Notes: generated from the sequence alone by a model not told the origin. DNA of 64,000 bases from Thalassotalea_F euphylliae (GCF_042682785.1 NZ_JBHUIB010000003.1:496001-560000); one strand, 5' to 3'; counted from the first letter of the stretch, positions 16,236-25,746 are shown. Numbers and translations are program-made.

Positions 16236-16938
16236 CCTTTTTGCAGCATAATATGTAATTCACATCCAAACCGGGGGCTAGTTTATGGTTTTCCGTGATC
16301 GGATTGTAATGAATGCCCGTAGCATCGACACATTTTAACCCTGTAGATTCAGCCCAGGAAATAAGTTGAGAGGGTCTTATAAACTTGTCGTGATCATGAG
16401 TGCCGTCAGGAACAAGCTTAAATACTTTCTCCGCAGCTAAAATGGCGAGTAAATAAGACTTCATCGTTTTGTTAAGTGTGGAAAAAAACACATAACCACC
16501 AGGCTTTACCATATCACTACACGCTTGAACTATTGAGCTTGGATCCGGCACGTGTTCCAACATTTCCATGCAAGTAACAATATCAAACGTCGCGTTATTT
16601 TCTGCCGCTTTCTGCTCTACTGGTATACGTTGGTATTCAACCTCAACGCCAGACTCTAGAGCATGAAGTTTAGCCACATTTAAAGGTTCTTCACCCATAT
16701 CAATACCGGTAACTTTAGCCCCAAGTTTGGCAAGGCTCTCTGCTAAAATACCGCCTCCACAGCCAACATCGATAATGCTCTTGCCAAACAGCTCTTCACA
16801 ATGTTGTAAGATAAATTGCTGTCGTAGCGGGTTAATCTGATGGAGAGGCTTAAAATCGCCGGTTAAATCCCACCATTGGTGGGCCACTTTTTCAAATTTG
16901 GCGATTTCATCAGGGTTAACATTCAGAGAATTAGACAT
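16228..16938 (-). CDS. ubiG: UbiG: ubiquinone biosynthesis O-methyltransferase
   Basis: 236 residues. It is a Rossmann-type SAM-dependent methyltransferase with motif I DVGCGGGILAESLAKLGA (about 57-74) and the acidic loop VTGIDMG. The N-terminal segment with KVAHQWWDLTGDFKPLHQIN is characteristic of UbiG. It performs both O-methylations in ubiquinone synthesis at the membrane-bound Ubi complex. The gene is the first of a two-gene operon with the HAD phosphatase, overlapping it by 8 bases, and diverges from the permease gene. Confidence 0.95.
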   Translation of the reverse strand: MSNSLNVNPDEIAKFEKVAHQWWDLTGDFKPLHQINPLRQQFILQHCEELFGKSIIDVGCGGGILAESLAKLGAKVTGIDMGEEPLNVAKLHALESGVEVEYQRIPVEQKAAENNATFDIVTCMEMLEHVPDPSSIVQACSDMVKPGGYVFFSTLNKTMKSYLLAILAAEKVFKLVPDGTHDHDKFIRPSQLISWAESTGLKCVDATGIHYNPITENHKLAPGLDVNYILCCKKVA

Positions 16939-17032
16939 TGTATTACGGTGTCAGAAATGATTAAGTGGCGACGATTCTAAACCAATAATAAATGCTCGCC
17001 TAGTAGCAAAGAACAAGAACAAGAGTAAATTC

Positions 17033-18307
17033 ATGTCTGAAAACAACCTGTCTAGAGCTATTGGCAAGCTCGGTATCGCGGCATTAGCCATCAACGGTCT
17101 TATTGGTGCGGGTATTTTTGCTTTGCCAGCGTCGGCTGCTGCATTAAGCGGCTCATGGAGCCCTTGGGCATTTATCGTCTGTGCCTTGTTGATGTCACTC
17201 GTTATTTTGAGTTTTGCTCAACTTTCGCGTGGGTTTGATGAAACCGGCGGGCCAGTCGCATATACGCAGAAAGCCTTTGGCAATCATGTTGCATTCCAAA
17301 CCACTTGGTTGCTATACGTGGGCAGGCTTACAGCACTCGCTGCCAATACAAATGCTTTGCTACTTTATATCTCTTTTTTCTTGCCAGAGATTAAAGAAGG
17401 TCTTTGGCATGCCATTTCATCACTCTTTGTTTTGACGTTGCTACTGTTGATTAACCTAAGAAATGTCGGACAAGCCATGTCGGTGATTCAAGGCATCACT
17501 ATACTTAAACTCCTGCCATTGATTGCGTTCATCCTCGTTGGCATGAGCTTTTGGGATAACGATATAGTGTTTGCCTTTAATAGCGAAGATCTTGGTCAAT
17601 TTGACGTGAGTTTATTGCTTATCGTGTATGCCTTTATAGGTTTCGAAGGGGCGCTTGTGCCAGCAGGGGAAAGTGAAAACCCTAAGAAAAATATTGGCTA
17701 TGCCTTAATAACAACATTAGTTGTTACTGCTGTGATGTACTTTTTAATTCAAAGTATTTCGTTGTCGGTTTTACCAGACTTGTCTGATTCAACAACACCG
17801 CTGGCAGACGCAGCAACTGTCATGGTGGGCAGTGTTGGAGCAGTAATCATCACAATAGCAGCGATAGTGTCGATATGGGGAAATTTAACAACCGTCGTGT
17901 TTACGGCACCACGTATGACTTATGCGCTGGCAAAAGAGCAAAACTTACCGAAGTGGTTTGGTGAGCTATCAGAAACGCATCATGTTCCCCAAAATGCTAT
18001 TTCTTTCTTGGTTATTGTTGCTGCAGTGCTGGCTGTCACTGGAAGCTTTGTTTGGTTGGCCATTATTAGTTCATTGGCGCGCTTGATTGGTTATTTTATC
18101 TCGATAGCGGCACTGATTAAATTGCGACCAGAATATGTGCAGCAGAATGTGTGGTTTTTACCATTCGGGATTTTGGTGCCATGCTCAGCACTTGCTGTGT
18201 GTTTATGGTTAGCTTTCCAGGCAAGCGCAAGTGTATGGATGTTCACGTTACTATTTGCTGGGGTTGGCAGTGCTATGTTTATAGTGACTAAACGCAAGCT
18301 AGATTGA
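17033..18307 (+). CDS. APC-superfamily amino-acid permease
   Basis: 424 residues with about twelve hydrophobic segments. The N-terminal GLIGAGIFALPASAAALSGS segment is the APC-family helix 1 signature with the glycine-rich substrate-binding kink. The fold is that of inner-membrane amino-acid/proton symporters or exchangers. A further conserved stretch is FIGFEGALVPAGE around helix 6. The substrate cannot be told from sequence. It starts 94 bases from the divergent ubiG and is followed 58 bases later by a DUF962 gene. An inverted repeat TCTCCCACTCTTC...GAGAGTGGG just after its stop could be a weak terminator or attenuator. Confidence 0.88.
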   Translation: MSENNLSRAIGKLGIAALAINGLIGAGIFALPASAAALSGSWSPWAFIVCALLMSLVILSFAQLSRGFDETGGPVAYTQKAFGNHVAFQTTWLLYVGRLTALAANTNALLLYISFFLPEIKEGLWHAISSLFVLTLLLLINLRNVGQAMSVIQGITILKLLPLIAFILVGMSFWDNDIVFAFNSEDLGQFDVSLLLIVYAFIGFEGALVPAGESENPKKNIGYALITTLVVTAVMYFLIQSISLSVLPDLSDSTTPLADAATVMVGSVGAVIITIAAIVSIWGNLTTVVFTAPRMTYALAKEQNLPKWFGELSETHHVPQNAISFLVIVAAVLAVTGSFVWLAIISSLARLIGYFISIAALIKLRPEYVQQNVWFLPFGILVPCSALAVCLWLAFQASASVWMFTLLFAGVGSAMFIVTKRKLD

Positions 18308-18365
18308 TTTTCTCCCACTCTTCGTTAAGATGAGAGTGGGTTAACTGACAAGATGTAAGATAACA

Positions 18366-18899
18366 ATGAAAAATATCATCGAACAATTATCAAATTACAA
18401 AAGCGTGCATTTGAATCACAGTAATATCAAAACACACTTTGTTGGCATTCCTCTTATTATCTGGTCAGTAGCGTTATTATTGAATTTAATTCAATTTGAA
18501 TTCGTGCTTGATGATGGCGCTATTCATATTGGATTAGCATCGATAATTGGTGTGGCTATACTCGGTTATTATGTTGCGCTCCATAGACCGCTTGCTCTGA
18601 TGATTGCTTTGTTATTTGGTCCGCTCATATACAGCACAACGTTTTTTGTCGATATGCAATATGCATGGGCACTAGCGGTAGGGGCTTTTGTAGTAGGCTG
18701 GGTTTTTCAATTCATTGGCCATGCGTACGAGAAAGCAAAGCCGGCATTTGTCGATGATTTGAATCAATTGTTAATAGGGCCACTGTTTTTAATTGCCGAG
18801 ATATACTTCTCTCTTGGCTTTGATAAAAAAATGGAAAAAACCGTTTTTGAAAAAGCGGTAGAAAAACGAAAACTATTTGAACAAGCAAAGCGTGCCTAA
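18366..18899 (+). CDS. DUF962/Mpo1-like integral membrane protein
   Basis: 177 residues. The opening YKSVHLNHSNIKTHFVGIPL is the DUF962 (Mpo1/YGL010w) signature, with the histidines that bind iron in yeast Mpo1, a 2-hydroxy fatty acid dioxygenase. Another conserved histidine segment is QFIGHAYEKAKPAF (about 117-130). About four to five membrane helices follow the signature. The bacterial function is not established; a fatty-acid oxidation role is inference from Mpo1. The TAA stop sits in the loop of the downstream terminator. Confidence 0.87.
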   Translation: MKNIIEQLSNYKSVHLNHSNIKTHFVGIPLIIWSVALLLNLIQFEFVLDDGAIHIGLASIIGVAILGYYVALHRPLALMIALLFGPLIYSTTFFVDMQYAWALAVGAFVVGWVFQFIGHAYEKAKPAFVDDLNQLLIGPLFLIAEIYFSLGFDKKMEKTVFEKAVEKRKLFEQAKRA

Positions 18900-18911
18900 G
18901 CACGCTTTTTC
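18888..18911 (+). terminator. intrinsic terminator overlapping the DUF962 stop codon
   Basis: AAGCGTGC (18888-18895) pairs with GCACGCTT (18900-18907), followed by T residues. The loop CTAA contains the TAA stop (18897-18899), so the last three sense codons form the 5' stem. Confidence 0.85.
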
Positions 18912-18939
18912 CTGCTTAACTCAAATCGCTAGGTGTATA

Positions 18940-19185
18940 CTAATAGCTCAATGCCTGAATAGAGTCACTTGGGAAGAAGTGAGCTGACGTTAGCCTGTCA
19001 CCAATTTTATTTAGAATATCAACTTTACCCTCACAAACGGCAATGACCTGCTTGTCTTCTTTAAACGCATTGGGAAGAACAACGCGACCACTGTCGCTAC
19101 AACGATAATTTCCTATATGATGCTTAAGTTGTAGATCATTATCGTCAAAATAAAACACGGTTACTTGTTGGTGTTTCGATGGCAT
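18940..19185 (-). CDS. small conserved protein, TIGR02922-like
   Basis: 81 residues. The chosen ATG (19183-19185) has a good Shine-Dalgarno AGAAGGA about 8 bases upstream on the - strand. A longer frame to 19209 exists but has no such signal. The protein (VTVFYFDDNDLQLKHHIGNY ... VVLPNAF ... VIAVCEGKVDILNKIGDRL) resembles, from memory, the small family TIGR02922 found in Colwellia and relatives. No catalytic motif or membrane segment is visible and the function is unknown. It stands alone, convergent to the DUF962 gene. Confidence 0.7.
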   Translation of the reverse strand: MPSKHQQVTVFYFDDNDLQLKHHIGNYRCSDSGRVVLPNAFKEDKQVIAVCEGKVDILNKIGDRLTSAHFFPSDSIQALSY

Positions 19186-19209
19186 CGGAATATTCCTTCT
19201 TCTACACAA

Positions 19210-19578
19210 CTAGCGCTAAGTGTAGACGTTTTTTTGAACAGCGTCTGTAGAAGTTTGTTTTCAATTGTAACTGCACTTGTTACAAAAAATGACCGGCTGA
19301 GAAAAATATCTGATTAATCCGTGAGCAGTTTTGTTGGTGGATATTTGACCAGAAATTAAGCGCGGTAAATTTGGCGAAATGACTCACATTTAACTGTATG
19401 AAAAATAAAGGATTAAATAAGGTTTCTTGGAAGTGTAATAATCCCTTGAAAAACGAGGGGTATCCATGCAAAATGAACCGCTATATAGCGATTCTGCGCC
19501 CCTTGCTTTCAAGGTCAAAAGCAGCGCTTTATTAAAATAATAACGTCGAATTTCTAATTACAGGGATACCATCGATTT
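19210..19578. other. non-coding gap upstream of gyrA
   Basis: This 369-base gap must hold the gyrA promoter and the promoter of the small - strand gene. A 63-codon frame on the - strand at 19280-19471 has no ribosome-binding signal or recognisable family and is dismissed. I find no box pair close to consensus. The segment just before gyrA carries A+T-rich candidates only. Confidence 0.4.
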
Positions 19579-22287
19579 ATGTCCGATCTGGCAAAAGAAA
19601 TCGTTCCTATTAATATCGAGGACGAGCTAAAAGCTTCGTACCTAGATTACGCTATGAGCGTAATTGTTGGCCGCGCACTTCCTGATGTGCGTGATGGCCT
19701 TAAGCCTGTGCATAGACGTGTGCTATTTGCACAAAATGTATTAGGCAATGATTGGAACAAACCTTACAAAAAATCAGCACGTGTTGTTGGTGACGTAATC
19801 GGTAAATATCACCCGCACGGTGATACAGCAGTATACGATACCATCGTTCGATTAGCCCAAGATTTCTCTATGCGCTACATGCTTGTAGACGGCCAGGGTA
19901 ACTTTGGTTCAGTAGATGGTGATTCTGCGGCAGCAATGCGTTACACCGAAATTCGCATGAATAAGATCTCGCATTCTATTCTTGCTGATTTGGACAAAGA
20001 AACTGTCGATTTCGTACCTAACTACGACGGTACAGAGCAAATTCCAGCAGTAATGCCAACACGTATTCCTAACTTGTTAGTGAACGGTGCATCAGGTATT
20101 GCTGTGGGTATGGCGACTAACATCCCGCCACACAATTTAACTGAAGTCATCAATGGCTGTTTAGCACTGATTGATAACGGCGAGCTCACAATTGACGAGC
20201 TGCTTGAGTACATTCCAGGCCCGGATTTCCCAACAGCGGGTATTATCAGTGGTAAGTCAGGTATCATCGAAGCATACAAAACAGGTCGCGGTAAAATCAA
20301 AATCCGTGCGCGTGCTGAGATTGAGGTAGACGACAAGACGGGTAAAGAAACCATCGTCGTTAATGAATTGCCTTACCAAGTTAACAAAGCCCGCCTTATA
20401 GAAAAAATGGCTGAGCTGGTTAAAGAAAAGCGCTTAGAGGGTATTTCTGCACTTCGTGATGAGTCTGATAAAGACGGTATGCGCATGGTCATCGAGGTTA
20501 AACGTGGTGACGTGGGTGAAGTTGTTCTAAATAACTTATACAAACTAACTCAAATGCAAGTGTCTTTCGGTTTGAATATGGTTGCCTTGACTGAAGGTCA
20601 GCCTAAGTTATTCAACTTGAAAGAAATGCTTGAAGCATTCCTACTTCACCGTCGTGAAGTTGTAACACGCCGTACAATTTACGAACTGCGTAAAGCGCGA
20701 GACAGAGCTCATATCCTAGAGGGCTTATCGATTGCCTTAGCCAATATTGACCCTGTGATTGAGCTCGTAAAAAGCTCAAGCAACCGTCGAGAAGCTGAAG
20801 AAAAGCTTGTAGCGCAAGGTTGGGAGTTAGGCAATGTTAGTGGCATGCTAGAAACAGCTGGCACTGACGCTGCACGACCTGAATGGTTAGAGCCAGAATA
20901 TGGTATTCGTGACGGGTTATACTACCTAACTCCTGAGCAAGCGAAAGCGATTGTAGATCTACAGTTGTACAAGCTATCAGGTATGGAACACGAAAAGATT
21001 CTAAACGAGTACAAAGAGTTATTAGACTTGATTGCGGAATTACTGCACATTCTTAGCTCACCAGCGCGTTTGATGGAAGTCATAAAAGAAGAGCTTGAAG
21101 CGATTCGTGATGAGTTTGGAGACGAGCGTCGTACTGAAATTACCAATGCGTCTCATGATATCTCACTTGAAGACCTTATTAATGAAGAAGACGTAGTAGT
21201 AACGCTCTCTCATGAAGGCTATGTCAAGTATCAAGCGTTAACTGACTATGAAGCACAACGTCGCGGCGGTAAAGGTAAAGCGGCAACTAAGATGAAAGAA
21301 GAAGACTTCATCGAGCGCTTATTGGTTGCTAATACTCACGACACCATTTTGTGTTTCTCAAACCGCGGTAAGTTGTACTGGTTGAAGGTATACCAATTAC
21401 CGTTGGCAAGTCGTACTGCGCGTGGTCGCCCAATTGTAAACTTATTACCACTTGAGGCAGATGAACGCATTACAGCTATTTTACCTGTGCGTGAGTACGA
21501 AGATGACAAATACATCATCATGGCAACCGCATCAGGTACGGTGAAGAAAACGGCATTAAAAGCATACTCTAATCAGCGTGCCAACGGTATTATCGCGCTT
21601 AACTTACGTGACGATGATACGTTAATTGGTGTTGATATTACTAACGGTGATAACGACATCATGTTGTTCTCAGATGAAGGTAAAGTGGTTCGCTTTAACG
21701 AGAAAAAACGTGATAGCGAAACTGGTGAAATAAAAATTGATCCAGAAACCGGCGAGCAGCAATGGGCGTTAAAACCAATTGGTCGTACTGCTACTGGTGT
21801 TCGTGGTATGAAGTTAGAAGGGGAGCAACGAGTTGTTTCTCTGATCGTGCCGAAGAACGACGGTCCAATTTTAACGGTTACTGAAAATGGTTACGGTAAG
21901 CGCACTGCGCTAGAAGAGTACCCAGCGAAGAGCCGTGCAACCAAAGGTGTTGTTTCAATCAAAGTGAGCGAGCGCAACGGTAAAGTTGTTGGTGCCGTTC
22001 AAGTTGAAGAGAACGACGAGATCATGATGATCACTGACAACGGTACACTAGTGCGTACTCGTGTTAACGAGGTAAGCGTTATTGGACGTAATACCCAAGG
22101 TGTTCGCTTGATTCGTACTGTCGAAGATGAGCATGTAGTAGCTTTACAACGCATTGATGAAATCGAAGAAGATGAGTCATTTGTTGAAGGTGAAGTCGTT
22201 GAAGGTGCTGTAGGCGAAGCAAACGCTGAAACGTCTGAAAATGCGGAAGCTCCATCTTCAGAAGAGTCGCTCGGTGATGACGAATAA
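19579..22287 (+). CDS. gyrA: DNA gyrase subunit A
   Basis: 902 residues. The catalytic tyrosine is Tyr122 (MRYTEIR), and the quinolone-resistance region HPHGDTAVYDT places Thr at 83 and Asp at 87 in Escherichia coli numbering. The C-terminal six-bladed beta-pinwheel has the GyrA box QRRGGKG that wraps DNA. The acidic tail (after about 855) is rich in Glu, Ser and Ala. With GyrB it introduces negative supercoils using ATP. The gene is monocistronic by context: a terminator follows the stop and serC begins 102 bases later. Confidence 0.98.
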   Translation: MSDLAKEIVPINIEDELKASYLDYAMSVIVGRALPDVRDGLKPVHRRVLFAQNVLGNDWNKPYKKSARVVGDVIGKYHPHGDTAVYDTIVRLAQDFSMRYMLVDGQGNFGSVDGDSAAAMRYTEIRMNKISHSILADLDKETVDFVPNYDGTEQIPAVMPTRIPNLLVNGASGIAVGMATNIPPHNLTEVINGCLALIDNGELTIDELLEYIPGPDFPTAGIISGKSGIIEAYKTGRGKIKIRARAEIEVDDKTGKETIVVNELPYQVNKARLIEKMAELVKEKRLEGISALRDESDKDGMRMVIEVKRGDVGEVVLNNLYKLTQMQVSFGLNMVALTEGQPKLFNLKEMLEAFLLHRREVVTRRTIYELRKARDRAHILEGLSIALANIDPVIELVKSSSNRREAEEKLVAQGWELGNVSGMLETAGTDAARPEWLEPEYGIRDGLYYLTPEQAKAIVDLQLYKLSGMEHEKILNEYKELLDLIAELLHILSSPARLMEVIKEELEAIRDEFGDERRTEITNASHDISLEDLINEEDVVVTLSHEGYVKYQALTDYEAQRRGGKGKAATKMKEEDFIERLLVANTHDTILCFSNRGKLYWLKVYQLPLASRTARGRPIVNLLPLEADERITAILPVREYEDDKYIIMATASGTVKKTALKAYSNQRANGIIALNLRDDDTLIGVDITNGDNDIMLFSDEGKVVRFNEKKRDSETGEIKIDPETGEQQWALKPIGRTATGVRGMKLEGEQRVVSLIVPKNDGPILTVTENGYGKRTALEEYPAKSRATKGVVSIKVSERNGKVVGAVQVEENDEIMMITDNGTLVRTRVNEVSVIGRNTQGVRLIRTVEDEHVVALQRIDEIEEDESFVEGEVVEGAVGEANAETSENAEAPSSEESLGDDE

Positions 22288-22307
22288 GTAGATCCGCAGG
22301 CGATTGA

Positions 22308-22336
22308 AATGGGCGGGTTATCCGCCCATTTTTGTT
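22308..22336 (+). terminator. gyrA intrinsic terminator
   Basis: AATGGGCGG (22308-22316) and CCGCCCATT (22322-22330) form a 9-bp stem with a 5-base loop, followed by a T-tract. Confidence 0.92.
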
Positions 22337-22389
22337 TGCACGATTTAATTTTTTTAGAATATTTTTCTCTGCTCGTAGGAAATAGATAG

Positions 22390-23478
22390 ATGTCAGGAAT
22401 ATTTAACTTTTGTGCGGGCCCGGCTATGTTACCGGCCCCTGTTATGCAAAAAGCGCAAGCTGAACTGGTCAATTGGCAAGCTCATGGTTGCTCGGTGATG
22501 GAGTTGAGTCATCGCAGCAAGTCGTTTATGGCGGTTGCTGAGCATGCAGAAGCATCATTGCGTTCTTTAATGAATATTCCTGACAACTATAAAGTGCTTT
22601 TTATGCATGGAGGCGGACGCGGTCAGTTTTCTGCAGTGCCATTTAATCTGTTACCTGTTGGTGGTAAAGCTGATTATGTTGTTACGGGGTCTTGGTCAAA
22701 AGCTGCTGCCAAAGAAGCAAATAATTTCGGTGAAATCAATGTGATTGAACCGGTCAGTGACGTTGATGGCAAGAAGACAGTTACTGACTCTTCAAAGTGG
22801 CCACTCTCAAGTGACAGTGCTTATGTGCATTATTGTCCAAACGAAACAGTTGACGGTATCGAAATTTTTGATGTTCCAGAAACACACGGAGTGCCAATAG
22901 TCGCTGATATGTCATCAACGATTTTATCTCGTCATATTGACGTCAGTAAGTTTGGCCTAATTTACGCGGGTGCACAAAAAAATATCGGGCCATCGGGCCT
23001 TACCATTGTTATTGTCCGTGAAGACTTGTTAGGCAACGCAAGAAAAGAGACACCTTCTGTCTTTAACTATGAATATGCTGCCGTTAATGGCTCAATGTAT
23101 AATACGCCTCCTACATTTGCTTGGTATTTAGCGGGCCTAGTTTTTGATTGGTTAAGCGAATTGGGTGGGGTCGCTACTATTAGTGAAATTAATCAAACTA
23201 AGGCGCAACTGCTCTATAACTGTATCGATAATAACAGTTTTTATAAGAATAATATTTCGTCAGCAAATCGCTCATTGATGAATGTACCCTTTTGGTTAGC
23301 TGACGAATCACTCAATGATGCCTTTTTAACAGAGGCCGAAAACGCTGGTCTTGTCGCATTGAAAGGTCACCGCAGTGTCGGTGGCATGCGAGCTAGCATA
23401 TACAACGCAATGCCATTAGCTGGTGTTCAAGCGTTGGTTAACTTTATGAACGCGTTCGCTGAGCGTCATAAAGGATAG
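22390..23478 (+). CDS. serC: phosphoserine aminotransferase SerC
   Basis: 362 residues, the standard SerC length. The PLP-binding lysine is Lys197 in AGAQKNIGPSG. The N-terminal FNFCAGPAMLP and the MHGGGRGQFSAVP segment are family signatures. It converts 3-phosphohydroxypyruvate to phosphoserine, and also serves pyridoxal phosphate synthesis, in the cytoplasm. The order serC-aroA-cmk-rpsA is conserved in gammaproteobacteria. Between serC and aroA there is only a tiny open frame. Confidence 0.97.
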   Translation: MSGIFNFCAGPAMLPAPVMQKAQAELVNWQAHGCSVMELSHRSKSFMAVAEHAEASLRSLMNIPDNYKVLFMHGGGRGQFSAVPFNLLPVGGKADYVVTGSWSKAAAKEANNFGEINVIEPVSDVDGKKTVTDSSKWPLSSDSAYVHYCPNETVDGIEIFDVPETHGVPIVADMSSTILSRHIDVSKFGLIYAGAQKNIGPSGLTIVIVREDLLGNARKETPSVFNYEYAAVNGSMYNTPPTFAWYLAGLVFDWLSELGGVATISEINQTKAQLLYNCIDNNSFYKNNISSANRSLMNVPFWLADESLNDAFLTEAENAGLVALKGHRSVGGMRASIYNAMPLAGVQALVNFMNAFAERHKG

Positions 23479-23502
23479 AAGTAGAAAAAGAAGGAAGAGT
23501 TT

Positions 23503-23538
23503 ATGTCAATCAAAAAGCAAGTAGAAGAGGTTGGTTAA
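23503..23538 (+). other. 11-codon open frame with strong ribosome-binding site
   Basis: ATG at 23503 to TAA at 23536-23538 encodes MSIKKQVEEVG. It is preceded by the purine-rich AGAAGGAAG about 5 bases upstream and ends one base before the GTG start of aroA. It could be a translational-coupling leader, a remnant of a lost gene (other bacteria have pheA/hisC/tyrA here), or chance. No homology can be judged at this length. Confidence 0.35.
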
Positions 23539-23539
23539 A

Positions 23540-24820
23540 GTGGAACAGTTAACTTTACAACCGATCAATAGAATTAATGGTGAGGTTTTTTTACCTGGCT
23601 CGAAAAGTTTATCGAATCGCGCGTTACTCATAGCAGCGCTAGCGAATGGTACGACAAAAATTACCAACTTATTAGTGAGTGACGATATCAAGCACATGCT
23701 AAATGCGTTGACTAGCCTTGGTATTCAATACCAATTAAGTGATTGTGGTACTGAATGTGTGGTCACAGGTAATAATGGTTTTTTCACCACAACAGAACCA
23801 TTAGAGCTTTATCTTGGTAATGCAGGTACTGCAATGCGTCCTCTTTGTGCAGCGCTTGCTGCCAGTGAAGGTGAGTTTGTGTTAACTGGCGAGCCAAGAA
23901 TGAAAGAGCGTCCAATAGGACACCTAGTTGATGCGCTCAATCAATTGAATGCCAATATTGAGTACCTTGAAAATACTGATTACCCACCAGTGAAAATCAT
24001 CGGTAGCCCTCTTAGTGGAGACAAGGTGTCAATAGACGGTTCTATCTCTAGTCAGTTCTTAACGGCTATTTTGATGGTTGCACCTTTGCTAAGGTCAGAT
24101 ACTGAAATAGTGATTGAAGGTGAATTAGTTTCTAAACCTTATATCGATATTACCTTGGATATTATGGCCCGATTTGGCGTAAATGTTGAAAACAATAACT
24201 ATCAATCTTTTTACGTAAAAGCTAATCAGTCTTACATGGCTGTTGAACGTTACATGGTAGAAGGTGACGCGTCATCAGCATCTTATTTTCTAGCGGCAGG
24301 CGCGATAAAAGGCGGCGATATTACCGTACATGGTGTTGGTAAACTTAGTGTTCAAGGTGATAAACACTTCGCTGATGTACTCGAAAAAATGGGGGCTGAA
24401 GTGATATGGCATGATGAGTCTATTACCGTTAAGGGCAAGCCTTTAACTGCGGTTGATATGGATATGAATCATATTCCTGATGCCGCAATGACTATTGCGA
24501 CCACGGCTCTTTTTGCGAAAGGCACAACCAGTATTAGGAATATATATAATTGGCGTGTAAAAGAAACTGATCGCTTAGCGGCGATGGCAACAGAACTCCG
24601 CAAAGTTGGGGCAGAAGTTGAAGAGGGCGAAGATTACATTTCTGTCACGCCTCCGGACACATTAATGCATGCTGAAATTGATACATACAATGATCACCGA
24701 GTTGCGATGTGCTTTTCTTTGGTTGCGTTAAGCGATACGCCTGTGACAATTAATGACCCGAAATGCACGGCAAAAACATTCCCAGACTATTTCGATAAAC
24801 TAAAACAAGTCTCGAGCTAA
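23540..24820 (+). CDS. aroA: AroA: 3-phosphoshikimate 1-carboxyvinyltransferase (EPSP synthase)
   Basis: 426 residues from a GTG start (23540). I prefer this to an upstream in-frame TTG (23531) because the resulting N-terminus MEQLTLQPINR aligns with the family start in enterobacteria, and AGAAGAGG at 23523-23530 is suitably placed. Signatures are PGSKSLSNRALLIAALANG, LGNAGTAMRPL and the DAAMTIA segment. It condenses shikimate-3-phosphate with phosphoenolpyruvate, the sixth step of the shikimate pathway. It has the glyphosate-sensitive class I motif LGNAGTAMRPL. A strong terminator follows. Confidence 0.96.
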   Translation: MEQLTLQPINRINGEVFLPGSKSLSNRALLIAALANGTTKITNLLVSDDIKHMLNALTSLGIQYQLSDCGTECVVTGNNGFFTTTEPLELYLGNAGTAMRPLCAALAASEGEFVLTGEPRMKERPIGHLVDALNQLNANIEYLENTDYPPVKIIGSPLSGDKVSIDGSISSQFLTAILMVAPLLRSDTEIVIEGELVSKPYIDITLDIMARFGVNVENNNYQSFYVKANQSYMAVERYMVEGDASSASYFLAAGAIKGGDITVHGVGKLSVQGDKHFADVLEKMGAEVIWHDESITVKGKPLTAVDMDMNHIPDAAMTIATTALFAKGTTSIRNIYNWRVKETDRLAAMATELRKVGAEVEEGEDYISVTPPDTLMHAEIDTYNDHRVAMCFSLVALSDTPVTINDPKCTAKTFPDYFDKLKQVSS

Positions 24821-24867
24821 GTAACAAGAAGAAAATCATTTTTACTTCTATAGTGTAATAGTTAATA

Positions 24868-24916
24868 GGCAAGCGCCCCTGGTAAACAAAGAAAATACCA
24901 GAGTCGCTTGCCTTTT
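24868..24916 (+). terminator. aroA intrinsic terminator
   Basis: GGCAAGCG (24868-24875) pairs with CGCTTGCC (24905-24912), and inside it CTGGTA pairs with TACCAG. TTTT follows. The two-part stem-loop separates serC-aroA from cmk. Confidence 0.85.
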
Positions 24917-25011
24917 CTATTGCAAAATAAACTTTGTTGAGCGGCAACAAACTTTGTGTTTAAAAATTGTTAAAAAATAATTTTTTAAACGATTTTAAAG
25001 ATCTTTTCCCG

Positions 25012-25017
25012 TATAAT
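25012..25017 (+). promoter_or_regulatory. candidate -10 box for cmk-rpsA
   Basis: A perfect TATAAT lies 33 bases before the cmk ATG, after A+T-rich DNA. The matching -35 hexamer is poor at a 17-bp spacing, so the strength of this promoter is uncertain. Confidence 0.45.
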
Positions 25018-25050
25018 GCCGCCGATTTGCGACATTAGGAGAATAAATGT

Positions 25051-25746
25051 ATGCAAGAAAGCATTCCAGTAATCACCATTGATGGCCCTAGTGGGGCGGG
25101 TAAAGGAACAGTTTCGCGCCTTGTTGCAGACCAACTAGGTTGGCAACTTCTTGATAGCGGCGCAATTTATCGTGTACTGGCAGTTGCTCTTATTCACCAC
25201 AATATTGAAGTTGAAGAGGAAGAGCCACTCATACCAATTGCAGCACACTTGGATGTGCAATTTGAGATTACTGATGACGGCAACAGCAAAGTCATCCTTG
25301 AAGGTGAAGATGTATCTGACAGTATTCGTACCGAAGAAGTTGGTGCATTAGCGTCAAAAGTTGCAGCTTTCCCTAGAATTCGTGAAGCCCTGCTTAGGCG
25401 TCAACGAGCGTTTAGAGTTTCACCAGGCTTAGTCGCCGATGGTCGTGATATGGGGACAGTCGTGTTTACCGACGCCCCGGTAAAAGTTTTTCTAACAGCA
25501 AGTGCTGAAGAACGTGCCGAACGCAGATATAAACAGTTGAAAGAAAAAGGCTTCGATGTTAAAATCGGGCGCCTTTTGGAAGACATACGTCTACGTGATG
25601 AGCGTGATCAAAACCGTAAGGTTGCTCCGCTTGTACCGGCAGAAGGAGCGTTAAGTATTGATTCTACTGATCTTTCTATACAAGAAGTGGTCAATAAAAT
25701 CCTATCGTTCACGAACGAAAAGCTTACGCAAACTGAAAATATTTAA
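25051..25746 (+). CDS. cmk: cytidylate kinase
   Basis: 231 residues. The P-loop is GPSGAGKGT (about 11-19) with a short CMP-binding region and the LID segment containing paired arginines (RLRDERDQNR). It phosphorylates CMP and dCMP with ATP. The start ATG (25051) fits the AGGAGAA at 25037-25043. An earlier ATG at 25048 is out of frame. rpsA follows after 87 bases, a conserved arrangement. Confidence 0.96.
   Translation: MQESIPVITIDGPSGAGKGTVSRLVADQLGWQLLDSGAIYRVLAVALIHHNIEVEEEEPLIPIAAHLDVQFEITDDGNSKVILEGEDVSDSIRTEEVGALASKVAAFPRIREALLRRQRAFRVSPGLVADGRDMGTVVFTDAPVKVFLTASAEERAERRYKQLKEKGFDVKIGRLLEDIRLRDERDQNRKVAPLVPAEGALSIDSTDLSIQEVVNKILSFTNEKLTQTENI

Noticed and set aside
19280..19471. 63-codon - strand frame upstream of gyrA
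   Set aside because: No ribosome-binding site or family, and it covers the likely gyrA promoter region.
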